From positions 186,001 to 250,000 of the forward strand of contig NZ_WUEK01000005.1 of NCBI RefSeq assembly GCF_009823805.1: a DNA stretch of 64,000 bases, given 5' to 3'. The DNA comes from Nocardioides flavescens. GTDB lineage: Bacteria > Actinomycetota > Actinomycetes > Propionibacteriales > Nocardioidaceae. The translations under genes and the position numbers were made by a program. How positions within the stretch are numbered: position 1 is the stretch's first letter; each line of letters starts with the position of its first letter. Shown in pieces: positions 36,241 through 46,865 of the stretch. The notes beneath the pieces are model-generated. The model made no database searches. It was given only the letters and a program-made list of their open reading frames with translations, and was not told the DNA's origin.

Positions 36241-36845
36241 CCAGTGGGGTCTCGTGGTCCGGGTCGTGAGCCGCGTGCGGCTGGGGTTTCACGACGGTGG
36301 ACCGGGGATCTCGTGGCCTGGGGTTCGGCCACGTCCACAAGATTGGCGTCTTGGTAACGCCTGGTGAGGACGTTCTGTTACTGCTCATGCTCCCGCCGGA
36401 GCAGTAGTCACGTGGGGCTAGTCCGTTCGCACGACAAAATCGTGTCTGGATGAGGTTTCTGGGGCTGATGTGACGATCGTGGCGCCCAGCGGTCTGGACA
36501 ATCTCCACGAATGAGCCATCTGAGATCCACAGAACGGTGACAGACGGCGGGCTCGTGAGTGGTGCGCCTGACGCTGGAGCGCAGTCCGCGGGACGGACGG
36601 CGAGCGGCCCGGCCGTCCGGCGCGTGGGAAGGGCGCTGCGCACGGGTGCTCTCGGCGGCCCGGCGGGGTATGGTCGTCGCAGCAAGAGGTGCGACTTCCA
36701 GCTGGTACAACACGCCGGTGGAGTTCGTGATCCAACGGCGTTCTGCTTGTGGGTTGCCCCGCGGGTCGAGCGACGAGTTTCCCGCATCGATTGTCGGGCC
36801 GTCGAAGTGGCGGTCCCACAACCCCGTTTGAGGAGTAACCGAGCA
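36241..36845 (+). promoter_or_regulatory. Non-coding region and cold-shock leader
   Basis: This 605-base gap has no convincing gene. It is noticeably less GC-rich around 36330-36530. Two small hairpins are visible: ACTGCTC/GAGCAGT at 36380-36405 and CACGA/TCGTG at 36430-36444. TATGGT at 36669-36674 is a candidate -10 for the downstream cold-shock gene, which would give a leader of about 165 bases, as is typical for csp messages. GAGGAG lies just before the start codon. Open frames across the leader look random in composition. Confidence 0.4.
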
Positions 36846-37049
36846 ATGGCTCAAGGCACCGTGAAGTGGTTCAACGCCGAGAAGGGTTTCGGCTTCATCG
36901 CACAGGAGGACGGCGGCGACGACGTCTTCGTGCACTACTCGGCGATCCAGACCCAGGGCTACAAGTCCCTGGACGAGAACCAGAAGGTCGAGTTCGACGT
37001 CACCCAGGGTCCCAAGGGCCCCCAGGCGGAGAACGTCCGTCCTGTCTGA
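36846..37049 (+). CDS. Cold-shock domain protein
   Basis: A 67-residue OB-fold nucleic-acid chaperone. RNP1 is KGFGFIAQ and RNP2 is VFVHYSAI, preceded by [10 protein letters not shown]. The length is that of the CspA group. It binds single-stranded RNA and DNA and melts RNA structure. ATG at 36846 is chosen because the cold-shock domain begins at residue 2 and GAGGAGTAACCGAGCA precedes it; longer in-frame extensions are leader sequence. It is a single-gene unit ending in a clear terminator. Confidence 0.97.
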   Translation: MAQGTVKWFNAEKGFGFIAQEDGGDDVFVHYSAIQTQGYKSLDENQKVEFDVTQGPKGPQAENVRPV

Positions 37050-37093
37050 GGACTGACTGGTCGACTCGACGTCGACTGCTGATCGACTGACGC

Positions 37094-37125
37094 ACGAGGC
37101 CCTACCCGCCCGGGTGGGGCCTCGT
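37094..37125 (+). terminator. Terminator of the cold-shock gene
   Basis: Arms ACGAGGCCC and GGGCCTCGT enclose an inner ACCCG/CGGGT stem, giving a 14-base-pair hairpin 45 bases after the stop. A second perfect stem, GGGTGGTG/CACCACCC at 37135-37154, follows closely. There is no T tract. Confidence 0.7.
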
Positions 37126-37276
37126 GTGCTGTCCGGGTGGTGCCCCCACCACCCGATCGGATCACTGTCCGGGCGGGTCGCCGGAGATACTCTTGGGTAC
37201 CGGCAGTGGACGTCGCAGGACGACCGTGCCGGCCTACCGGATCGGAGCCTGACCAGTGCGCAGAGGGGGCATCAGG

Positions 37277-37429
37277 GTGCACGACCAGTTCGACGTGACG
37301 CTCGAGGACGCTGACCTGCTCGGCGAGGTCGAGCTGACCACCAACCTGATCATCGCGGCCAGCGAGGCCGACGAGCACCTGACGTCCGACGAGATCGACC
37401 GGATCCTCGGCGTCGACCGCGAGCTCTGA
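37277..37429 (+). CDS. Small conserved acidic protein
   Basis: A 50-residue protein: VHDQFDVTLEDADLL opens it, ELTTNLIIAASEADE forms a middle helix and LTSDEIDRILGV ends it. The pattern of an acidic helix, ELTTxLIIAA, then a DEIDxILGV helix recurs in short actinobacterial proteins of unknown function. AGAGGGGG lies about eight bases before GTG 37277, which favours this start over GTG 37256. It stands alone between the cold-shock gene and the copper operon. Function is unknown. Confidence 0.65.
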   Translation: MHDQFDVTLEDADLLGEVELTTNLIIAASEADEHLTSDEIDRILGVDREL

Positions 37430-37477
37430 CCCCGGCTCGGCCGCTGGCTCAGCCCCTTACTGCTCGTCCTTGTCTTC

Positions 37478-37493
37478 ATACCCTGGGGGGGTA
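37478..37493 (+). promoter_or_regulatory. Candidate CsoR operator
   Basis: ATACCCTGGGGGGGTA is a GC-centred partial palindrome (TACCC against GGGTA) 12 bases before csoR. CsoR sites in actinobacteria have this form, with A/T ends and C and G runs. Its overlap with the promoter and ribosome-binding region of the operon fits repression that copper relieves. Confidence 0.6.
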
Positions 37494-37504
37494 GGGTAGG
37501 AGGC

Positions 37505-37798
37505 ATGGACGAGACGGTGCACGGCTACACCCACCGCAAGGACGACGTGCTCAAGAGGCTGCGTCGCATCGAGGGGCAGACCCGCGGGCTGCAGCGCATG
37601 GTCGAGGAGGACCAGTACTGCATCGACGTGCTCACCCAGGTCGCTGCGGTGACCAAGGCGCTGCACGCGGTCTCCCTCGGTCTCCTCGAGGACCACCTGC
37701 ACCACTGCGTCGTCGACGCCGCCCGCGCAGGGGAGCGCGAGGGGCAGGAGAAGGTCGACGAGGCCCTCGGCGCGATCGCCCGGCTGGTGCGCTCGTGA
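37505..37798 (+). CDS. csoR: Copper-sensing repressor CsoR
   Basis: A 97-residue all-helical repressor. HGYTHRKDDVLKRLRRIEGQ is the N-terminal helix. The copper ligands follow the C-H-C pattern, with Cys in DQYCIDVLTQ and His-His-Cys in LEDHLHHCVV. Copper binding releases DNA. The ATG used here is only one base from AGGAGG; GTG at 37517 (giving a protein that starts HGYTHRKD after Met) is an alternative start that matches the usual family beginning. Its stop overlaps the copZ start (GTGA). Confidence 0.92.
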   Translation: MDETVHGYTHRKDDVLKRLRRIEGQTRGLQRMVEEDQYCIDVLTQVAAVTKALHAVSLGLLEDHLHHCVVDAARAGEREGQEKVDEALGAIARLVRS

Positions 37799-38007
37799 GC
37801 GCCCCCGTCCGCACGACGTACGCCGTCCGCGGGATGACCTGCGGCCACTGCGAGGCCTCGGTGCGCGAGGAGATCGGCGAGCTCGACGGCGTCACTGAGG
37901 TGAGCGCCGACCACGTCAGCGGCGAGGTCGTCGTGACCTCGACCGCACCCCTCGACCCCGCCGCCGTCGCGGCCGCCGTCGAGGAAGCCGGCTACGAGGT
38001 GGACTGA
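37795..38007 (+). CDS. copZ: Copper chaperone CopZ
   Basis: A 70-residue heavy-metal-associated domain with the copper-binding MTCGHC motif in VRGMTCGHCEASVREE. It shuttles Cu(I) to the ATPase encoded one base downstream. The GTG start is in a four-base overlap with csoR. Fold, length and context all agree. Confidence 0.94.
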   Translation: MSAPVRTTYAVRGMTCGHCEASVREEIGELDGVTEVSADHVSGEVVVTSTAPLDPAAVAAAVEEAGYEVD

Positions 38008-38008
38008 C

Positions 38009-40222
<2,214 letters not shown>

Positions 40223-40244
40223 CCGCGGACGGGTTACTCCCGGT

Positions 40245-40278
40245 CCCGGACATTCACCCCTAGGGACGAGTGTCCGGG
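40245..40278 (+). terminator. Terminator of the copper operon
   Basis: CCCGGACATTC at 40245-40255 pairs with GAGTGTCCGGG at 40268-40278 (one G-U pair) around a 12-base loop, 22 bases after the copA stop. It lacks a T tract. Confidence 0.65.
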
Positions 40279-40401
40279 TCTGGAGAGGCGGCTACCAATT
40301 CCTCATGCACAAGATGAGGTGGGTCCAGCGCGTGCGCCTCGGGCTCGGCCGTGCGCTTCTCGCCCGGCGTACGCCGGCCGTCTGACGCTTTCTCGCGCCG
40401 C

Positions 40402-41532
40402 TCAGCAGGTCGCGAACAGCACCGGCCCCGTCGCCAGGTCCGAGAGCACCGGGCTGTCGTCGACCGGGTCCAGGTCCAGGGTCACGACACGACCCTCCGC
40501 CCGCACCTGGCCGAGGTCGAACCGGTCGCCGAAGTCGCCGCCCTGGCCCGGGGCAGGACCGGAGGCGAGCGCACTGCGGCTGTCGGCGTTGCGACGCGCC
40601 TTGCCGTCGTCCTCGAAGGCCATCGCGACCCGTACGCCACCACCGGCCTCGGTCGCGATGGCGAAGCCGGTGAGCGGGTCGACCCGTCCCGCCGCGGCCA
40701 GCAGCTGGTCGGCGTCGGCCTGGTCGACGTCGTCGGCCTGCGCCATGGCCAACGAGCGGCACGCGAAGTCACCGGTGTAGATCGAGGCCGAGAGCGGGTC
40801 GCCGACCGCGTCGACGACGTCGCGCACGCCCTCGTCGTCGATCCGCGAGGGCAGGTCGCGCGCCGCGTCCCGGACGTACGGCGCGCTGTCGCTCGCCAGC
40901 ACGAGGTGCTCGTCGGCGTCGATCGCGATCGCGTTGAACTGCGGCGACAGCGAGGTGCCGGCGCGCTCGGCGATCCGCGGCACGACGTCGACGCCGCCGT
41001 CCCACACGCCGTCGGCCTCGCTCGGCCTGGGGTAGCCCAGCGCCTCGAGGGTGTCGCCGAGCGCGTCGAGGTCGGCGCTGTCGGGCAGGCGCAGGACGAG
41101 CACCGACCCGGTCTCGCTCTGGGCCAGCAGCTCCCACTCGACGTCGGCGGGGGAGAAGCCGAACTCGCTCTGCAGGGTCGCGGCCGACTCGCCCATCGCG
41201 CTCGCCGAGGACAGGTCGGCGTCGTAGGCGTCGGAGAGGAACTCCTCGACGTCGTCGGCCGAGGAGTCCGCGGCGACCCGCGCGCCGAGCTCCTCGCGCA
41301 CCGCCGCCCAGTCGGTCCAGGAGAAGCGCTGCGTCGACGCCGGTGCGAGGGCGACCGCCCGGTCGAGCTCGGAGCGGTGCGTCTCGCGCCACCACCGCAC
41401 CCCGACCACCGCGGCCGCGGCGACGAGGAGCACCGCGAGCGCGCCGACCCCGATCACGGTCGTCCGCGAGGGCCCGCGACGGCCCGCGGACCGGGTCTCC
41501 TCCTCGGCTGCCTCGACTGCCACACTCGTCAT
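40402..41532 (-). CDS. Membrane-anchored protein of unknown function
   Basis: A roughly 376-residue protein with a short cytosolic head, one helix (TTVIGVGALAVLLVAAAAVVGV, residues about 20-42) and a large external domain rich in Asp and Ala. LAPASTQRFSWTDWAAV begins the domain. Two later segments of similar style (WELLAQSETGSVLVLRLPD and FAIATEAGGGVRVAMAFED) suggest an internal duplication. It ends in FATC, with another cysteine in GDFACRSLA that could pair with it. I do not recognise the function. It is divergent from the MutT1-like gene and their possible start codons overlap in CATCATG, so the true start may be further in. Confidence 0.7.
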   Translation of the reverse strand: MTSVAVEAAEEETRSAGRRGPSRTTVIGVGALAVLLVAAAAVVGVRWWRETHRSELDRAVALAPASTQRFSWTDWAAVREELGARVAADSSADDVEEFLSDAYDADLSSASAMGESAATLQSEFGFSPADVEWELLAQSETGSVLVLRLPDSADLDALGDTLEALGYPRPSEADGVWDGGVDVVPRIAERAGTSLSPQFNAIAIDADEHLVLASDSAPYVRDAARDLPSRIDDEGVRDVVDAVGDPLSASIYTGDFACRSLAMAQADDVDQADADQLLAAAGRVDPLTGFAIATEAGGGVRVAMAFEDDGKARRNADSRSALASGPAPGQGGDFGDRFDLGQVRAEGRVVTLDLDPVDDSPVLSDLATGPVLFATC

Positions 41533-41533
41533 C

Positions 41534-42433
41534 ATGCCGTCGGGCCACCAGCGCGAGATCGTCGCCGCCGGCGCCGTGGTCCTCGGACCCGGCCGCACCG
41601 TCCTGCTCGTGCACCGACCCAAGTACGACGACTGGTCGTTCCCCAAGGGCAAGCAGGAGCGCGGCGAGCACGTCACCGCGACCGCCGTGCGCGAGGTCGA
41701 GGAGGAGACCGGGGTGCGCATCCGGCTCGGGCTGCCGCTGCCGAGCCAGCGCTACCGCGTGCGCGACGGCGACAAGGTCGCGCACTACTGGATCGGCCGT
41801 GCGGTCAGCGGTGACGTGGCGGCCTACGAGCCCAACGTCGAGGTCGACGAGGTCGCCTGGGTGCCGGCCGACAAGGCCCGCCGGCTGCTCACCCACCCCC
41901 GCGACGCCGAGCTGCTCGACACCGCGATCGACCGGCGTCGCAAGACCCGCGCCCTGGTCGTCGTGCGCCACAGCCAGGCCCGCTCGCGCAAGGCGTGGCG
42001 CCACGACGACCGCGAGCGCCCGCTCCTCGCCACCGGACGCGCCCAGGCGGAACGGCTCGTGCCCGTGCTCGCGGCGTACGACGTCACGCGCGTGGTGACC
42101 TCGACCAGCACCCGCTGCTGCGAGACGGTCGCGCCGTACGTCGCCGCCGGGGCGGCCCCCGGTCGCGCCGTCGAGGAGCAGCGCGTCGCCGTGCTCAGCG
42201 AGGAGGACGCCGGCCGCAGGCGTGTGCGCACCCTCGTGCGCGAGGTCGTCGACGACGCGGCGGCGCGACCGGCCTCGGCGGGTGCGGTGGCCCTGTGCAG
42301 CCACCGCCCGGTGCTGCCGTGGGTCTTCGAGGCCCTCGGTCTCGACGATCCCGCGCTGGCCCCGGGTGAGATGGTGGTCGTGCACCTGCGCGGCGGCGAG
42401 GTGCGCGCCGTCGAGCGCCACCGCGTGCGCTGA
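41534..42433 (+). CDS. mutT1: MutT1-like Nudix hydrolase / histidine phosphatase fusion
   Basis: A 299-residue two-domain enzyme. The Nudix box spans residues about 39-61 (GKQERGEH to REVEEETGV). The second domain is a histidine phosphatase with Arg145-His146 in VVRHSQARSRK and a late histidine in ALCSHRPVLPW. Mycobacterial MutT1 (Rv2985) has this layout and degrades oxidised guanine nucleotides and diadenosine polyphosphates. Rv2985 lies next to ppk1; here ppk lies in the same phosphate island about 8 kb away. The start overlaps that of the divergent gene, so transcripts may be leaderless. Confidence 0.9.
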   Translation: MPSGHQREIVAAGAVVLGPGRTVLLVHRPKYDDWSFPKGKQERGEHVTATAVREVEEETGVRIRLGLPLPSQRYRVRDGDKVAHYWIGRAVSGDVAAYEPNVEVDEVAWVPADKARRLLTHPRDAELLDTAIDRRRKTRALVVVRHSQARSRKAWRHDDRERPLLATGRAQAERLVPVLAAYDVTRVVTSTSTRCCETVAPYVAAGAAPGRAVEEQRVAVLSEEDAGRRRVRTLVREVVDDAAARPASAGAVALCSHRPVLPWVFEALGLDDPALAPGEMVVVHLRGGEVRAVERHRVR

Positions 42434-42517
42434 CCCGACTCCGACGAGCCCGCTGCGCCGCCGTTCACCCGGCGTACGCCGCGCGCTCGCGCAGAGTCCT
42501 TCAGACGGGCATCTGTC

Positions 42518-42561
42518 GTTCACGCCTCGTTCACCGACCACCCCGGGTCCGGTCACCTCCG
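42518..42561 (+). promoter_or_regulatory. PHO box and promoter of pstS
   Basis: Eleven-base direct repeats of the actinobacterial PhoP site: GTTCACGCCTC at 42518 and GTTCACCGACC at 42529, a degenerate unit at 42540 and GGTCACCTCCG at 42551. A further GTTCACC at 42463 is in the same 11-base register. The array ends five bases before a -10-like TACCTT (42567-42572), so PhoP would occupy the -35 region, as expected for an activator. AGGAG at 42598-42602 is the pstS ribosome binding site. Confidence 0.85.
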
Positions 42562-42608
42562 CTCCCTACCTTCGCCGGGTAAGTGCCGCACACACCCAGG
42601 AGTCTTTT

Positions 42609-43730
42609 GTGAAGGTCACGTCCATTCGTCAGGCGCTCGTCCCGGGCGTCGCTGTGCTCGCCCTGGCCCTGTCCGCCTGCGGCGCCGCCAACGACGGCGG
42701 CAGCGACAACGCCTCCGGCGACTCGAGCGAGAGCGCCGGCAGCACCGACGGCGGGAGCCTCAGCGGCACCCTCAACGGCGGCGGCGCGTCGTCGCAGGAG
42801 TCGGCCCAGGGCGCGTGGCGCGCCGGGTTCCAGTCGGCCAACGAGGGCGCCACCGTCAACTACGACCCGGTCGGCTCCGGCACGGGTCGCGAGAACTTCA
42901 TCAGCGGCGCCTTCGCGTTCGCCGGCACCGACTCGGCCCTCGACGCCGACGAGGAGGTCGGCCCCGCGACCGAGCGCTGCGGCGGCGACGTCATCGAGGT
43001 CCCGGCCTACGTCAGCCCGATCGCGGTCGTCTACAACCTCCCCGACGTGGAGGGCCTGCAGCTCGACGCCTCGACGATCGCGCAGATCTTCGACGGCAAG
43101 ATCACCACCTGGAACGACCCGGCGATCGCCGACCAGAACCCCGACGCCGACCTGCCCGACACCTCGATCACGCCGGTGCACCGCTCGGACGACTCGGGCA
43201 CGACCGACAACTTCACCGACTACCTCTCCCAGGCCGCCGACGGCGCCTGGAGCTACGACCCCGACGGCGTGTGGCCGATCCAGGGCGGCGAGGCCGCTGA
43301 GGGCACCTCCGGCCTCGTGGCCGCGGTCAAGGCCGGCGAGGGCACCATCGGCTACGCCGACGAGTCGCAGGCCGGTGGCCTCGGCATCGTCTCGCTCAAG
43401 GTCGGCGAGGAGTACGTCGAGCCGTCCGCCGACGCCGCCGCCAAGGTCGTCGCGATCTCCCCGCGTGCCGAGGGTCGCAGCGAGAACGACATGGCCGTCG
43501 AGGTCGACCGCACCACCACCGAGTCGGGCGCCTACCCGCTCATCCTGCTGTCCTACCTCGTCGCCTGCCCGACCTACGACGACGCCGACCAGGCCGCGCT
43601 GGTCAAGGGCTACCTGAGCTACGTCGTCTCCGAGGAGGGCCAGCAGGCCTCCGCCGACCAGGCCGGCTCCGCTCCTCTCGACAGCGAGCTGTCCAGCGAG
43701 GCGTCGGCGATCATCGAGAAGATCAGCTGA
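42609..43730 (+). CDS. pstS: Phosphate-binding lipoprotein PstS
   Basis: A 373-residue phosphate receptor. The signal ends in the lipobox ALSACGA, followed by a Ser/Gly/Asp-rich linker. Binding-site regions are GGGASSQESAQGAW, VGSGTGRENFISG, GTDSAL and HRSDDSGTTDNFTDYL. It captures phosphate outside the membrane for PstCAB. The GTG start lies six bases after AGGAG. It is first in the pst operon, directly behind the PHO box. Confidence 0.96.
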   Translation: MKVTSIRQALVPGVAVLALALSACGAANDGGSDNASGDSSESAGSTDGGSLSGTLNGGGASSQESAQGAWRAGFQSANEGATVNYDPVGSGTGRENFISGAFAFAGTDSALDADEEVGPATERCGGDVIEVPAYVSPIAVVYNLPDVEGLQLDASTIAQIFDGKITTWNDPAIADQNPDADLPDTSITPVHRSDDSGTTDNFTDYLSQAADGAWSYDPDGVWPIQGGEAAEGTSGLVAAVKAGEGTIGYADESQAGGLGIVSLKVGEEYVEPSADAAAKVVAISPRAEGRSENDMAVEVDRTTTESGAYPLILLSYLVACPTYDDADQAALVKGYLSYVVSEEGQQASADQAGSAPLDSELSSEASAIIEKIS

Positions 43731-43793
43731 CCCAGCAGCACCTGATCCACCGCACCACCTGAGCCACCGCACCACCAGCACGACTCGTGACCA

Positions 43794-43824
43794 CGGCGAG
43801 CCGGCCGCACCGGCCGGCTCGCCG
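43794..43824 (+). terminator. Strong hairpin between pstS and pstC
   Basis: CGGCGAGCCGGCCG and its perfect complement form a 14-base stem around the loop CAC. It lies 63 bases after pstS and 67 bases before pstC. A partial terminator or 3' stabiliser here would let pstS message exceed that of the permease genes, as is common for binding-protein operons. Confidence 0.55.
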
Positions 43825-43890
43825 CGGCGCGGGAGCACCACCTCATCCCGATCCCTGTCCCGATCGCAGCAGGACCCGAGCAGGAGCACC

Positions 43891-44832
43891 GTGACGACCA
43901 CCCACGAGACCGAGCCGGAGGTCTCGCCGCCGTCCCAGCGCGGCGACCGGATCTTCGCCGGCCTGGCCAAGAGCGCGGGCCTGGTGATCCTGGCCGCGCT
44001 GGCGGCCGTCTTCATCTTCCTCGCCGTCGAGGGCATCCCCGGCGTCAACCAGCCGGCCGAGACCTACGCCCCGCTGAGCAGCTTCCTGCCGTACGTCGGC
44101 CGGCTGCTGTTCGGCACCGTCTTCGCCGCGCTGATCGCGCTGGTCATCGCGGTCCCGTTCGCGCTGGGCATCGCGCTGTTCATCTCCCACTACGCTCCGC
44201 GGGTGCTCGCGGCCCCGGTCGCCTACGTCGTGGACCTGCTGGCCGCCGTACCGTCCGTCGTCTTCGGTCTCTGGGGCGCTCGGGCCCTGGCCCCGCAGCT
44301 GGTGTCGGTGCAGGCCTGGCTCGGCGAGCACCTCGGCTTCATCCCGTTCTTCGCCGGCCCCGCCTCGGTCACCGGCAAGACCGTGCTGACCGCCGGCGTC
44401 GTCCTCGCGATCATGATCCTGCCGATCATCACCGCCATCTCGCGCGAGATCTTCGCCCAGACGCCCCGCCTGCACGAGGAGGCCGCGCTCGCCCTCGGCG
44501 CGACGCGCTGGGAGATGATCCGCTACGCGGTGTTCCCCTACGCCCGCTCCGGCATCGTCTCCGCCGTGATGCTCGGCCTCGGTCGCGCGCTGGGCGAGAC
44601 GATGGCCGTCGCCCTGGTGCTCTCCGCGAGCCCGGTCGTGACCCTCAACATGATCTCCAACACCAACCCCGCGACGATCGCCTCCAACATCGCCTCCAGC
44701 TTCGCCGAGGCCACCCCGGCCAAGCTGAGCGTGCTGATCGCCACCGGCCTGGTGCTGTTCGCCTTCACCTTCGCGGTGAACTTCGCAGCCCGTGCCGTCG
44801 TCGCCCGCTCCGAGCGGAAGTTCAGCCGATGA
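43891..44832 (+). CDS. pstC: Phosphate ABC permease PstC
   Basis: A 313-residue inner-membrane protein with about six helices. The first helix is [19 protein letters not shown]. The coupling loop [21 protein letters not shown] and the late [16 protein letters not shown] are the PstC/CysTW signatures. It forms the channel with PstA. The GTG start follows GCAGGAGCACC. Its stop overlaps the pstA ATG by four bases. Confidence 0.95.
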   Translation: MTTTHETEPEVSPPSQRGDRIFAGLAKSAGLVILAALAAVFIFLAVEGIPGVNQPAETYAPLSSFLPYVGRLLFGTVFAALIALVIAVPFALGIALFISHYAPRVLAAPVAYVVDLLAAVPSVVFGLWGARALAPQLVSVQAWLGEHLGFIPFFAGPASVTGKTVLTAGVVLAIMILPIITAISREIFAQTPRLHEEAALALGATRWEMIRYAVFPYARSGIVSAVMLGLGRALGETMAVALVLSASPVVTLNMISNTNPATIASNIASSFAEATPAKLSVLIATGLVLFAFTFAVNFAARAVVARSERKFSR

Positions 44833-45920
44833 CCACCACCGAGGTCACGCCGACCCACGCCTCGCTCCCGCTGACCGGTCCGCGGCTCCCGCAGTGGGCG
44901 CCCGCGCTGGTCGGGCTGCTCGCGGTCTGTGCCGCCGGCCTGCTGGCCATGCTGCTCGGCTGGGGCATCGTCGCCTTCGCCTTCCTCGCCGCGCTGCTCT
45001 TCGTCGTGGCCCTGCCGCTGTGGTCGGTCTCGGTCGAGGGCTCGCGCGGTGCCGTCGACCGGCTCACCACCTCGCTCATCTGGGTGGCCTTCGCCGGCGC
45101 CGCCATCCCGCTGCTGTGGCTGATCTGGACCGTCCTGAGCAAGGGGCTGCCCGCGATCAACGCGGCGTTCCTGACCTACGACATGCGCAACGTCGTCGGC
45201 GACGACCAGGGCGGCATCTACCACGCCATCATGGGCACGCTGATCATCACCGGCATCGCCGCGCTGATCTCGGTGCCGATCGGGCTGTTCTGCGCGATCT
45301 ACCTGGTGGAGTACGGCAAGGGCACGCGCCTGGCGCGCTGGATCACCTTCCTGGTCGACGTGATGACCGGCATCCCCTCGATCGTGGCCGGCCTCTTCGC
45401 CCTCGCGCTCTTCGTGTTGATCTTCGGCCCGCAGATCCGGTTCGGGTTCGGCGGCTCGGTCGCGCTGTCGCTGCTGATGATCCCGGTCGTGGTCCGCTCG
45501 ACCGAGGAGATGCTGCGCCTGGTCCCCGACGACCTGCGCGAGGCGTCGTACGCCCTGGGCGTGCCGAAGTGGCGCACGATCACCAAGGTCGTCCTGCCGA
45601 CCTCGCTCGGCGGCATCATCACCGGCGTGATGCTCGCCGTGGCCCGCGTGATCGGCGAGACCGCACCGCTGCTGGTCATCGCCGGCAAGACCGACTCGGT
45701 GAACCTCAACCCGTTCAGCGAGCGGATGACGACGCTTCCGGTCTACATCTACTACTCCGTCACCCAGCCGGGCACCGTGCCGTTCGACGCCCCGCCCGGC
45801 GCCGAGGCCCCCGGCATCGAGCGGGCCTGGGGTGCCGCGCTCGTCCTCATCGTCATCGTGATGGCGCTCAACCTGATCGCGCGCCTCGTCGGCCGCATCT
45901 TCGCAGTCAAGAAGGGCTGA
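44829..45920 (+). CDS. pstA: Phosphate ABC permease PstA
   Basis: A 363-residue membrane protein. Two extra N-terminal helices ([19 protein letters not shown] and [16 protein letters not shown]) precede the standard six, as usual in actinobacteria. The coupling loop is [20 protein letters not shown], and [17 protein letters not shown] follows. It pairs with PstC. The ATG is in an ATGA overlap with pstC. Confidence 0.95.
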   Translation: MTTTEVTPTHASLPLTGPRLPQWAPALVGLLAVCAAGLLAMLLGWGIVAFAFLAALLFVVALPLWSVSVEGSRGAVDRLTTSLIWVAFAGAAIPLLWLIWTVLSKGLPAINAAFLTYDMRNVVGDDQGGIYHAIMGTLIITGIAALISVPIGLFCAIYLVEYGKGTRLARWITFLVDVMTGIPSIVAGLFALALFVLIFGPQIRFGFGGSVALSLLMIPVVVRSTEEMLRLVPDDLREASYALGVPKWRTITKVVLPTSLGGIITGVMLAVARVIGETAPLLVIAGKTDSVNLNPFSERMTTLPVYIYYSVTQPGTVPFDAPPGAEAPGIERAWGAALVLIVIVMALNLIARLVGRIFAVKKG

Positions 45921-45928
45921 TAGACACC

Positions 45929-46708
45929 ATGGCCAAGAGCATCGACGTCTCCGACCTCGACATCTACTACGGCGACTTCCTCGCCGTGCAGGGCGTCAAC
46001 ATGACGATCAAGGCGCGCTCGGTCACCGCCTTCATCGGCCCCTCGGGCTGTGGCAAGTCCACCGTGCTCCGCTCCCTCAACCGCATGCACGAGGTCATCC
46101 CCGGTGCGCGCGTCGAGGGCAAGATCATGGTCGACGGCCAGTCGCTCTACGACCCCTCGATCGACCCGGTCGCCGTACGCCGCCAGATCGGCATGGTCTT
46201 CCAGCGGCCCAACCCGTTCCCGACGATGTCGATCTACGACAACGTCCTCGCCGGCAACCGCCTCAACTCCAAGCGGATGAAGAAGGCCGAGCAGGACGCC
46301 ATCGTCGAGAAGTCGCTGCGCGGCGCCAACCTGTGGAACGAGGTCAAGGACCGCCTCAACAAGCCCGGCATGGGGCTCTCGGGCGGTCAGCAGCAGCGGC
46401 TCTGCATCGCCCGCGCGATCGCCGTCGAGCCGCAGGTGCTGCTCATGGACGAGCCCTGCTCGGCCCTCGACCCGATCTCGACCTCCGCGATCGAGGACCT
46501 GATCCACGAGCTGAAGTCCGAGTTCACGATCGTCATCGTCACCCACAACATGCAGCAGGCCGCCCGCGTCTCCGACGACACCGGCTTCTTCAACCTCAAG
46601 GCCGCCGGCCAGCCCGGCCAGCTCGTCGAGATGAACGCCACCAAGAAGATGTTCAGCAACCCCGACAACGAGGCCACCGAGGCCTACATCTCGGGCCGCT
46701 TCGGCTGA
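45929..46708 (+). CDS. pstB: Phosphate ABC transporter ATPase PstB
   Basis: A 259-residue ATPase. Walker A is GPSGCGKST starting at residue 37; the signature is [16 protein letters not shown] and Walker B is [34 protein letters not shown] and [10 protein letters not shown] are specific to PstB. ATG at 45929 is chosen over long in-frame extensions into pstA because the family begins here. No phoU follows it directly; a repeat array and an unrelated gene do. Confidence 0.96.
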   Translation: MAKSIDVSDLDIYYGDFLAVQGVNMTIKARSVTAFIGPSGCGKSTVLRSLNRMHEVIPGARVEGKIMVDGQSLYDPSIDPVAVRRQIGMVFQRPNPFPTMSIYDNVLAGNRLNSKRMKKAEQDAIVEKSLRGANLWNEVKDRLNKPGMGLSGGQQQRLCIARAIAVEPQVLLMDEPCSALDPISTSAIEDLIHELKSEFTIVIVTHNMQQAARVSDDTGFFNLKAAGQPGQLVEMNATKKMFSNPDNEATEAYISGRFG

Positions 46709-46724
46709 GTCTCTCGCGGGGGAC

Positions 46725-46800
46725 GATAGTCCGCGACGTTCTGTACCGCTCTGGACCGATAGTCCGCGACGTTGATGACGGGACGGAACGTCGCGGACTA
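46725..46800. repeat. Palindromic repeat cluster (family C), left of the inserted gene
   Basis: GATAGTCCGCGACGTT occurs at 46725-46740 and 46758-46773, and its complement AACGTCGCGGACTA at 46787-46800. The direct and inverted copies can form a long hairpin. Related copies lie at 47905-47991 and 56415-56467. Confidence 0.85.
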
Positions 46801-46865
46801 GCGCGTCGCTCGGAGCCTGTGGATGACGGCCGCGGGAGAGCGTCGATCAGGGGCAGCCTGGCCTC

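Noticed and set aside
36537..36845. In-frame extension of the cold-shock protein by about 100 residues, and other frames in the leader
   Set aside because: The cold-shock domain begins at ATG 36846 with a good ribosome binding site, and the extension has random composition; a long untranslated leader is normal for csp genes.
42463..42469. Isolated GTTCACC considered as a separate PHO box for the MutT1-like gene
   Set aside because: It is a single unit downstream of that gene; it is only noted as possibly part of the pstS array.
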